Shown one piece after another: positions 43,216 to 53,549 of a DNA stretch of 64,000 nt. Made by a program: the position numbers and the translations under genes. The stretch covers positions 3,906,001-3,970,000 of the forward strand of contig JAZGTN010000059.1 in assembly GCA_037783415.1 (NCBI GenBank), read 5' to 3'. The stretch is from Leptasterias polaris. Lineage: Eukaryota; Echinodermata; Asteroidea; Forcipulatida; Asteriidae. Each line of letters opens with the position of its first letter. Position 1 is the first letter of the stretch. Below the pieces are notes generated by a model. The model was given only the letters and a program-made list of their open reading frames with translations, made no database searches and was not told where the DNA came from.

Positions 43216-44912
43216 GTATATTTCAATTGTTGCCCAGATCAATGGCAATGGTTACCCAGATGACTGGCAATGTCAATGGTTGCCCTGTCTGTGTCAATGG
43301 CTGCCCAGATCAATGGCAGCCCAGATCAATGGCAATGGTTGCCCAGATGACTGGCAATGGTTGTCCAGCTCAAGGGCAATGGTTTTCCACAGGTCAATGA
43401 CAAAGGTTTCTTAGATGAGTGTCAGTGGTTGCCCAGATGACTGGCAATGGCTGCCCAGATCAATGGCAGCCCAGATCAATGGCAATGGTTGCCCAGATGA
43501 CTGGCAATGGTTGTCCAGCTCAAGGGCAATGGTTTTCCACAGGTAAATGACAAAGGTTTCTTAGATGAGTGTCAGTGGTTGCCCAGATGACTGGCAATGG
43601 TTGTCCAGCTCAAGGGCAATGGTTGCCCACATTGATGGCACTAGTTGCACAGGTCAATGACAAAGGTTTCTTAGATGAGTGTCAATGGTTGCCCAGTTGA
43701 CTGGCAATGGTTGCCCAGATGACTGGCAATGGTTGTCCAGCTCAAGGACAATGGTTGCCCACATTGATGGCACTAGTTGCACAGGTCAATGACAAAGGTT
43801 TTTTAGATGAGTGTCAATGGTTGCCCAGTTGACTGGCAATGGTTGCCCAGATGAATGGCAATGGTTGCCCAGATGACTGACAATAGCTTCTTAAAGAATG
43901 GCAATGGTGGCCTAGATGATTTGCAACTGTTCCCCATAAGCCTGGCTCTGATTGATCTGGTTGCTCTGATTGATGGCAATGGTTGCCCAGATCAATGGCA
44001 ATGGTTGCCCAGATTGTTGGCAATTTTTGCCAAGATGATTTGCAATGTTTGCCCAGATGTATGGCAATGGTTGCCCAGATGAATGGCAATGGTTGCCCAG
44101 ATTGATGGCAATGGTTGCCCAGATGAATGGCAATGGTTACCCAGATGTATGGCAATGGTTGCCCAGATCTATTGCAAAGTTTTCCAAGTCTGTGGCAATG
44201 GTTGCCCAGATGACTGGCAATGGTTGCCAAGATGAATGACAATGGTTGCCCGTATGTATGGCAATCGTTGCCCAGATGAATGGCAATGGTTGCCTAGATT
44301 GATGGCAATGGTTGCCAAATATATGGCAATAATTGCCCAGATGTATGGCAATGGTTGCCCAGATGTATGGCAATGGTTGCCCAGTCTGTGGCAATTGTTG
44401 CATAGATGTATGGCACTAGTTACCCAGATGAATGACAATGATTGCCCAGATGACTGGCAAGGGTTGCCCAGTCTGTGGTAATTGTTGCATAGATGTATGG
44501 CACTTGCCCAGATAAATGGCAAGTGTTGCCAAGATCAATGGCATTGGTTGCCGAGATTGATGGCAATGGTTGCCGAGTCTGTGTCAATGGTTGCCCAGAT
44601 CAATGGCAAGGGTCGCCCAGATTTATTGCAATGGTTTCTTAGATGATGCACAGATGTGAGGCAAAGGTTTTCCAGATCAATGAAAATGGTTCCCCAGATG
44701 CCTGGCAATGGTTGCCCAGATCAATGGCAATGGTTGCCAAGATTTATGGCTAAGGTTTTTATGAATGTTTGTTGGCATTCATTTCAAAGTGTCAGGCTGT
44801 CAGGTTTCCGTTGGGATGCTTCTTGGAAATTGTCCTGACACCAATTGTTGTAATGATGGTTATTGTTTTTAGACTCTAAATGTTGCAAATTGTGTGATTT
44901 TTTGTTTTGTAG

Positions 44913-44988
44913 AAGAGATCTACCAATCAACAAGTAGATGTCCTAAACTAGCTACAATGAAGAAGCTTCATGCCCTCTCGATAAAAAG
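44913..44988 (+). other. Amplified exon module, copy 5
   Basis: TCCTAAAC variant; splice-site sequences unchanged. Confidence 0.45.
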
Positions 44989-46445
44989 GTATATTTCAAT
45001 TGTTGCCCAGATCAATGGCAATGGTTGCCCAGATGACTGGCAAGTGTTGCACAAATCAATGTCAATGGTTGCCCTGTCTGTGTCAATGGCTGCCCAGATC
45101 AATGGCAATGGTTGCCCAGATGACTGGCAATGGTTGTCCAGCTCAAGGGCAATGGTTGCCCACATTGATGGCACTAGTTGCACAGGTCAATGACAAAGGT
45201 TTCTTAGATGAGTGTCAATGGTTGCCCAGTTGACTGGCAATGGTTGCCCAGATGACTGGCAATGGTTGTCCAGCTCAAGGACAATGGTTGCCCACATTGA
45301 TGGCACTAGTTGCACAGGTCAATGACAAAGGTTTCTTAGATGAGTGTCAATGGTTGCCCAGTTGACTGGCAATGGTTGCCCAGATGAATGGCAATGGTTG
45401 CCCAGATGACTGACAATAGCTTCTTAAAGAATGGCAATGGTGGCCTAGATGATTTGCAACTGTTCCCCATAAGCCTGGCTCTGATTGATCTGGTTGCTCA
45501 GATTGATGGCAATGGTTGCCCAGATCAATGGCAATGGTTGCCCAGATTGTTGGCAATTTTTGCCAAGATGATTTGCAATGTTTGCCCAGATGTATGGCAA
45601 TGGTTGCCCAGATGAATGGCAATGGTTGCCCAGATTGATGGCAATGGTTGCCCAGATGAATGGCAATGGTTACCCAGATGTATGGCAATGGTTGCCCAGA
45701 TCTATTGCAAAGTTTTCCAAGTCTGTGGCAATGGTTGCCCAGATGACTGGCAATGGTTGCCAAGATGAATGACAATGGTTGCCCGTATGTATGGCAATCG
45801 TTGCCCAGATGAATGGCAATGGTTGCCTAGATTGATGGCAATGGTTGCCAAATATATGGCAATAATTGCCCAGATGTATGGCAATGGTTGCCCAGATGTA
45901 TGGCAATGGTTGCCCAGTCTGTGGCAATTGTTGCATAGATGTATGGCACTAGTTACCCAGATGAATGACAATGATTGCCCAGATGACTGGCAAGGGTTGC
46001 CCAGTCTGTGGTAATTGTTGCATAGATGTATGGCACTTGCCCAGATAAATGGCAAGTGTTGCCAAGATCAATGGCATTGGTTGCCGAGATTGATGGCAAT
46101 GGTTGCCGAGTCTGTGTCAATGGTTGCCCAGATCAATGGCAAGGGTCGCCCAGATTTATTGCAAGGGTTTCTTAGATGATGCACAGATGTGAGGCAAAGG
46201 TTTTCCAGATCAATGAAAATGGTTCCCCAGATGCCTGGCAATGGTTGCCCAGATCAATGGCAATGGTTGCCAAGATTTATGGCTAAGGTTTTTATGAATG
46301 TTTGTTGGCATTCATTTCAAAGTGTCAGGCTGTCAGGTTTCCGTTGGGATGCTTCTTGGAAATTGTCCTGACACCAATTGTTGTAATGATGGTTATTGTT
46401 TTTAGACTCTAAATGTTGCAAATTGTGTGATTTTTTGTTTTGTAG

Positions 46446-46521
46446 AAGAGATCTACCAATCAACAAGTAGATGTCCTAAACTAGCTACAATGAAGAAGCT
46501 TCATGCCCTCTCGATAAAAAG
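46446..46521 (+). other. Amplified exon module, copy 6
   Basis: TCCTAAAC variant; splice-site sequences unchanged. Confidence 0.45.
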
Positions 46522-48452
46522 GTATATTTCAATTGTTGCCCAGATCAATGGCAATGGTTACCCAGATGACTGGCAATGTCAATGGTTGCCCTGTCTGTGT
46601 CAATGGCTGCCCAGATCAATGGCAGCCCAGATCAATGGCAATGGTTGCCCAGATGACTGGCAATGGTTGTCCAGCTCAAGGGCAATGGTTTTCCACAGGT
46701 CAATGACAAAGGTTTCTTAGATGAGTGTCAGTGGTTGCCCAGATGACTGGCAATGGCTGCCCAGATCAATGGCAGCCCAGATCAATGGCAATGGTTGCCC
46801 AGATGACTGGCAATGGTTGTCCAGCTCAAGGGCAATGGTTTTCCACAGGTAAATGACAAAGGTTTCTTAGATGAGTGTCAGTGGTTGCCCAGATGACTGG
46901 CAATGGTTGCCCAGATCTATTGCAAAGTTTTCCAAGTCTGTGGCAATGGTTGCCCAGATGACTGGCAATGGTTGCCAAGATGAATGACAATGGTTGCCCG
47001 TATGTATGGCAATGGTTGCCCGTATGTATGGCAATGGTTGCTCTGATTGATGGCAATCGTTGCCCAGATCAATGGCAATGGTTGTCCAGATCGATGGCAA
47101 TGGTTGCCCAGATTGATGGCAATGGTTGCCCAGATTGATGGCAATGGTTGCCAAATATATGGCAATAATTGCCCAGATGTATGGCAATGGTTGCCCAGAT
47201 TGATGGCAATGGTTGCCCAGATTGATGGCAATGGTTGCCCAGATTGATGGCAATGGTTGCCCAGATTGATGGCAATGGTTGCCCAGATTGATGGCAATGG
47301 TTGCCCAGATCTATTGCAAAGTTTTCCAATTCTGTGGCAATGGTTGCCCAGATGACTGGCAATTGTTGCCCAGATAAATGGCAATGGTTGTCCGGATGAC
47401 CGTCAATAGTTGCCCAGATGACTAGAAATGGTTGCCCAGATAACTGGCAAGGGTTGCCCAGATGTATGGCAATGATTGCCCAGATCAATGACAATGATTG
47501 CCCAGATGACTGGCAAGGGTTGCCCAGAGGAATGACAATGGTTGCCCAGTCTGGGACAATTGTTGCATAGATGTATGGCACTGGTTGCCCAGATGAATGA
47601 CAATGATTGCCCAGATGAATGACATTGATTGCCCAGATGACTGGCAAGGGTTGCCCATATGATTGACAATGGTTGCCCATATGATTGACAATGGTTGCCC
47701 ATATGATTGACAATGGTTGCCCAGATGTATGGCAATGGTTGCCCAGATGTATGGCAATGGTTGCCCAGATGTATTGCAATGGTTGTCCGGATGACTGTCA
47801 ATAGTTGCCCAGATGACTAGAAATGGTTGCCCAGATAACTGGCAAGGCCTGCCAAAATGTATGGCAATGATTGCCCAGTCTGTGGTAATTGTTGCATAGA
47901 TGTATGGCACTGGTTGCCCAGATAAATGGCAAGTGTTGCCAAGATCAATGGCATTGGTTGCCGAGATTGGTGGCAATGGTTGCCGAGTCTGTGTCAATGA
48001 TTGCTCAGATGTATGGCACTGGTTACCCAGATGAATGACAATGATTGCCCAGATGACTGGCAAGGGTTGCCGAGTCTGTGTCAATGATTGCTCAGATGTA
48101 TGGCACAGGTTGCCCAGATGAATGACAATGATTGCCCAGATGACTGACAAGGGTTGCCCAGTCTGTGGCAATGGTTGCTCAGATGTATGGCACTGGTTGC
48201 CCAGATCAATGGCAAGGGTTGCCCAGATCAATGGCAAGGGTTGCCCAGATTGATTGCAAGGGTTGCACAGATCAATGACAATGGTTTCTTAGATGATGGA
48301 ATTGGTTGCACAGATGTATGGCAAAGGTTTTCCAGTTCAATGGAAATGGTTGCCCAGATGCTTGGTAATGGTTGCCCAGATCTATGGCAATGGTTGCCCA
48401 GATTTATGGCTAAGGTTTTCATGTTTTTTGGCATTCATTTTTTGTGTTGCAG

Positions 48453-48524
48453 AAGAGATCTACCAATCAACAAGTAGATGTCCAAGACTAGCTACAAAAA
48501 AAGCTTCATGCACTCGAATAAAAG
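48453..48524 (+). other. Amplified exon module, copy 7 (diverged)
   Basis: 72 nt, acceptor GTGTTGCAG as in copy 0 and donor GTATAT. Small deletions (ACAAAAAAAGCTTCATG, CACTCGAATAAAAG). Together with copy 0 it marks the outer, older edges of the amplification. Confidence 0.45.
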
Positions 48525-48831
48525 GTATATTCCTTGAATGTAAATTATGTATTTACCCTCTGGTCCCAAATGGAGCTCTTTGAATAATGGATTAAGGTTT
48601 TCGATTGCATTATGACTTTTTGCATATGTTTTAAAAGCGACTAAGAACTTGACACTACATTAGCAATTCTAAACACTTGTTTCCATTTACAGACCTTATA
48701 ATTCCATTTAAAAATATAAATTAATCTTGTTCCCAGAGATGAAAACTGTTTACAGCTCCTGACAATGATTTGAAAGGAATTTTACAAATATTGTTTAATG
48801 TGTCACAAATTTCCATTTCTTCCCTTACTAG

Positions 48832-49365
48832 AAGTGCGTGCCTTTCTCCAATGATTACCCATCCAAAATTAAAGTGTCAGAGACCTGCAAGTGCCTACCA
48901 TCAGCTCAATGTCTACCCATCATGCACCAATTTAGAGGTATGTAAAACCCATGTGGGTTACTTTTGGTTTTGTTACACTAACACCAAAGTGGGCTGTTTT
49001 TGCAGCACAGAACAGACAGCACCCCACGCCACATGCCACAACATTCTGGGGACATCATGCAGACGCCAGTCTAACCCAGATGAATGGTTATTTCCCTACA
49101 GATTGATTATATATTAAAAAAATCAAAACATGTTGTTATTAACAAAAGCACTTTTAGTAATTATAGAGCACATTCTTTAAATTCATCCACCTATGATGTA
49201 TTGTACAGATGTAGATGTAGATGTTTTATGGAGTAGAAGATGGAAATGCACGACTCTTAAAAGCCATTAATTTAACAGGATAAAGCTAAAATTATCTATG
49301 CACCTTGCCATCAAGAAACACTGGTGTTTTTATAAAATAAAGCATTCACGTATTATTTAACAATG
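48832..49365 (+). other. Exon E right copy and terminal exon with AATAAA
   Basis: Segment 48,832-48,937 lies between TTACTAG and GTATGT. A second segment starts after TTTTTGCAG at 49,006 and runs to AATAAA at 49,336-49,341. Joined, they are open for about 70 codons in one frame, but the frame is not supplied by the upstream module. The right copy of exon E is the duplicate of 34,760-34,897. Confidence 0.35.
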
Positions 49366-51545
49366 CCTTATTTCAAGATGGCAGTTTATACAATTTGCAA
49401 AAAATTAAAAAGCTTTTAAGTACAGACCGACATTCCTCGACAAGTCTATTCTTACCTCAAGTTAAACCTAGGTATGTTTCTGCATCATAAGAAGACATGT
49501 GTCAGAACCAGAGAGTTTGCTTAACTTCTCCAACTTTCTTGAGATAAAACAACTTTTTAGTTTAGATATTACCATTCAGGCAAATCAGACTTAATGAAAA
49601 TTAAGATGTCAAATTTGAATGACAAATTTCCTTTTTCAAAAAATCAAGTTGACATAGAAGGCTCATAATATTTCATTGGCAAAGTGATACCACTAGGGGA
49701 AAGACCAGTTCATTTGAACTTTTACCTTTTTTCATGTGCCCCAATGTATTACCTATTTGTTTTATCTAACCTTTCATAGCATGGGAAACCTGATGTCCTA
49801 CAATCAAGTGTGTAGCAAATAACTTTCACTTCTATATTGAAGACTTGGAGTTTGAGGAGAGCAGCGCTTAATGGAAACATCAAATGTCTTAAAAGCATTA
49901 TTTACATCAAGCAACCCTGGTTTACACATGATAGTAGCTCCTTATCTAAGCCATTCAGTTGGGGGCCATGTTAGTAGGAGTAGGGGACTGCCCTGGTTCT
50001 CAGGGTGGTGGACCAGACCCTTCCAAAACTGGAGTTGCAAATTGGTACTGAAGATTTCAGTAAGACAGTGGGGTTTTATTCTTTAGACTATCCGTACCAA
50101 GTTATTAAAATTTATGTTACATTTAACTGCTTGCCAGTTGCACTTGATTTACTCCAAAGCTTAATTTTAAGGTAAACATAAATTAAAATATTAAGGGCTA
50201 TCATCGGTATTACCTTCGCTACTTGCACGGATTCGCCATGTGCATGTAGTGCCTTGACTTCATGCTTCATTTGTATGGTTTTTTATGCATCTGTTTGGAC
50301 TAAAATACCGTGACAATACAGAGTTCTAGAATACTTCTATTCACTGCTGTCCCCAATTCAAGGCTCTAGACGCAAATGGCTGACCATGCAAGGGGCGAAT
50401 ACGTAATGGACAAAGATCATAAAAGTATATGAATACTTTTTTTTAAAATTAAATAGCTCACATTTTGTAAAACATATTTCCTTCACAAGTTAGGTCTTTG
50501 TGGCTCTGGCAAACCCTAAAAGTTGACCTTATTTAAAGAAGTTGAGATAAAAATGTTTTTATCTTGAATATTCTTAAAATTAATGTTTTAATCAAAAATG
50601 TAAGTAAATGCTCTAAATGGTGACATTTGAATCAGAAATCGATCCCTGGGGTCAATTGTTGACCTCTTCAATATGGCCGTTATACATTTACGGTAAATTT
50701 TAAGAGCTTTTGGCTTTTGCTAGGTTTAGCAGGTTTCATTTTGATTAATCAGTAAAAACATTAATGTTCATGGATTGTCTGAAAACTGAAATCTTTGTTA
50801 TAGCTTCTTGATACGAATACCTAATTTTGCTGGTTGGGTTTACTTTTCCAAAAAAAATACCTTGTATTTCCTTTGAAATACCTAAAACAAAGCAGAATCA
50901 ACATTTCGGGGGAAAAAAATTGTCTATAAAATATTACCCTGTGGACAAATAAAATTGGAAACAAGCATAACATAAATCAGTTTCCACAGCTGAGTGGTGT
51001 TTGTTTTTTGATTAAAAAGATAATTGAAAAGTGATACAAAAGAACTGTGTCCATACAGTGCAGAAAATGTCACCTTTAAAGAGACTCAAAGTTGTTCTCT
51101 TTTTCCGGCTAGTTCATTTACAAAAGTACAGTAAAATAATTGTTTTTTGATAATAACGTTAAGATTTTATTGTTTATAGTATATTATTTGGAGTTGTCAA
51201 ATAAAATGATTCTATTAATGAAGCAAGACATATATTTATTCTCTTACTTTTGTGCTATTGTACAAATAATGTTTATTGTTTAAAGTAATTAATTAAAATA
51301 CCAAATAAATTCATTCGAGTAAAGTTTGAACATAGTTTGTTTATCTACAAAACCCACTTTGGCTTGAACCAAATCTTTTGATCCTACCCCAACATCAAAA
51401 TACTTGTGACAAAATCATACCCAGTGCAAATAAACAGACTGGTCCCATTCAGTGAGCCAGTTTGTGTCATCCTGTGATATTTGAGTAGATGGGGAACCAA
51501 ACAAAGATGACCGCATTAAAACAACCCTATATCCTTTCAATCCTT
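49365..51545. other. No gene recognised
   Basis: AT-rich DNA with short frames and no exon-like coding pattern. Confidence 0.4.
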
Positions 51546-52620
51546 TTCCAGAACAGTAAAGTAAATAGAATTTTAAACTCTTCAGCACAAAAAGTAAAAT
51601 CCTTTTGTATACATTTTAAAACACCAGACCTCCTTTAACCCAAAATGTACCATAGCTTTTTTTAAACCACCCAATAATTCCAAGACCATACCAATAAATG
51701 TATTTGTAACCTCTTCAGCATAAAAAGAAAAATTTCCCTTTCTATAACAAAACAATTGAATAAACAAAACTCCTTAAATCCCAAAAGTACTTAACCTTAA
51801 AAAAAACACCCAGTAATAACAAGACCATACCCATAAATGCATTTTTAACCTCTTCAGTACAAAAAGTAAAATCCCTTTATATAACAAAAATTTTGAAAAT
51901 ACAAAACTCCTTAAATCCCTTAAGTACCATACCTTTTAAAAAACCACAGTAATAACAAGACCATACCAATAAATGTATTTTATCCTCCAGCACCAAAAGT
52001 AAAATCCCTATTATATAACAAAAACATGGAAAACTTAAAAACTCTCAAATACTTAAATCCCCAAAACACCCAGTAATACCAAGACCATACCCATAAATGC
52101 ATTTTTAACCTCTTCAGCACAAATAGTAAAATCTCTTTGAAAATAAACAGAACCTTTAAAAATAAAACCAGTAATACCAAGACCATACCCATAAGTGTAT
52201 TTTTAACCTCTTCAGCGCAAAAAGTAAAAATAAATTCCCTTTATGTTACATAAACATGGAAAATACCAAAACTCCTTAAATCCCCAAAGTACCATACCTT
52301 AAAAAAAACACCCAGTAATACCAAGACCAAACACATAAATGTATTTTTAACCTCTTCAGCACAAAAAGTAAAATCCCTTTATATTAAACATAAACACAGA
52401 AAATACCAAAACTCCTTAAACCACCAAAATACCATACCTTAAAAAAACCCAGTAATGCCAAGACCTTACCCATCAATGTATTTTTTACCTCTTCAGCACA
52501 AAAAGTAAAATCCCTTTATATAACAAAAACATGGAAAATAAACAGAACTCCTAAAATCCCAAAAGCACCATTCTTTAAAAAACCACCTAGTAATACCAAG
52601 ACCATACCCATCACCTCAAG
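51545..52620. repeat. Degenerate 140-bp tandem repeat, about 8 copies
   Basis: CCAAGACCATACCCATAAAT and CTCTTCAGCACAAAAAGTAAAATCC recur with spacing 100-142 bp (CCAAGACCATA at about 51,680, 51,821, 51,956, 52,079, 52,179, 52,321, 52,458, 52,598). AT-rich; not coding. Confidence 0.85.
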
Positions 52621-53060
52621 CCTTCATCCCAACCAGCCTGACGGACCAGCAACCTACCAGCCCATCACACCATTCCTTAAAAAACCACCTAGTAATACCA
52701 AGACCATACCCATAAGTGTATTTTTAAACCACTGTAAATCCTCCAAATAAACCAGCCCAGCCCACTGGCTGACTTACTGCCCAGCAACCTCCCATCCCAT
52801 CACCTCAAGCCTTCATCCCAACCAGCCAAGCCAGGCTGACTGACGGCCCAGCAACCTACCAGCCCATCACACCATTCCTTAAAAAACCACCTAGTAATAC
52901 CAAGACCATACCCATAAGTGTATTTTTAAACCACTGTAAATCCTCCAAATAAACCAGCCCAGCTCACTGGCTGACTTACTGCCCAGCAACCTCCCATCCC
53001 ATCACCTCAAGCCTTCATCCCAACCAGCCAAGCCAGGCTGACTGAACCATTACCCATCAT
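52620..53060. repeat. 200-bp tandem duplication with GCC/AGCC-rich segment
   Basis: CACCATTCCTTAAAAAACCA begins at 52,668 and again at 52,868, each followed by the 140-bp repeat core and CCAGCCCAGCYCACTGGCTG...CATCCCAACCAGCC. It looks like the 140-bp repeat fused to a C-rich insert and re-amplified. Confidence 0.8.
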
Positions 53061-53349
53061 TCCAACCAGCACAGTCCACTGGCTGACTGGCTGACTGGCC
53101 AGCAACCTCCCACCCCATCACCACAAGCTCTCAGCCCACTGGCTGACTGCCCAGCAACCTCCCAGCCCCTGCCCAACTCCTCAGCACTTAGAAATTTTAC
53201 TCCCCAAGCCAAGCTCCAAGGCCCTTGGTCAGCCCTCAGATCAGCCAAAAATCCAAGGGTATAGCCAGGGAAAATTTATTTAGAAATTTTTTCAAAGTCA
53301 GGCCATTCTAATATTCATCAGGTCAAAAACCGTAAGACTTTCATGAAAG

Positions 53350-53420
53350 CTCGGTAGCAGAGCGGTGCGAGAGAGTGCTTACTGAGCTGATGGTACCAGG
53401 TTCAAGCCCTACCCATTTTT
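53350..53420 (+). repeat. tRNA-like sequence, plus strand
   Basis: A-box-like TAGCAGAGCGG (53355-53365) and B-box-like GGTTCAAGCCC (53399-53409), 33 bp between the boxes. The T-stem does not pair, so it is a pseudogene or SINE head. Confidence 0.4.
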
Positions 53421-53462
53421 TTAAGAAATATAAAAAAAGTTCCTTTTTACTGGTAAAAAGGG

Positions 53463-53542
53463 TCCCCACCAGGATTTGAACCCCCGAGCTCACAGCTCCA
53501 GAATTCCGGAAGCTGTGAGCTAGACCGCTAGGCCAAATCGCC
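53463..53542 (-). repeat. tRNA-like sequence, minus strand
   Basis: On the minus strand TGGCCTAGCGG (53526-53536) and GGTTCAAATCC (53472-53482) form A and B boxes. A CTCACAGCTTCCGG/CTGGAGCTGTGAG hairpin occupies the anticodon/variable region. The acceptor stem does not pair. It faces the plus-strand tRNA-like sequence 45 bp away. Confidence 0.45.
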
Positions 53543-53549
53543 GCTTAAA

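Larger units (their letters stand above)
37043..48412. repeat. 22-bp minisatellite arranged in 1.2-2.0-kb higher-order repeats
   Basis: Minisatellite stretches alternate with exon-bearing blocks. Successive exon starts are separated by 1,242, 1,538, 1,555, 1,773, 1,533 and 2,007 bp. Copies 3+4 and 5+6 form a dimer of about 3.3 kb: copies 3 and 5 share the variant GCACAAATCAATGTCAATGG, while copies 4 and 6 share TTACCCAGATGACTGGCAAT and duplicated CAGATCAATGGCAGCC. All frames up to 250 codons in this region are repeat artefacts. Confidence 0.92.
34040..49365 (+). ncRNA. Putative multi-exon, probably non-coding transcription unit with amplified exons
   Basis: A chain of exon-like segments on one strand: a possible first exon ending at 34,157 (CAG before GTAAGG), 34,760-34,897, then eight copies of a 72-76-nt exon module. 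These lie at 36,696; 38,805; 40,047; 41,585; 43,140; 44,913; 46,446; 48,453. It continues with 48,832-48,937 (donor GTATGT) and a last exon from 49,006 to an AATAAA at 49,336-49,341. Introns consist largely of the 22-bp minisatellite. The exon at 34,760 has stops in all three frames and the 76-nt module changes frame each time, so no long protein results. A long non-coding RNA, or the relic of a gene, is inferred; no transcript evidence is available from sequence. Confidence 0.35.

Noticed and set aside
47485..48237. 250-codon minus-strand frame in the minisatellite
   Set aside because: Produced by the 66-nt frame period of the 22-bp unit; equivalent frames exist on both strands.
37043..48412. 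CRISPR-like reading of regularly spaced short repeats
   Set aside because: Units are directly adjacent with no unique spacers, and the setting is eukaryotic.
53350..53542. Functional tRNA genes
   Set aside because: A and B boxes are present, but acceptor and T stems do not pair properly.
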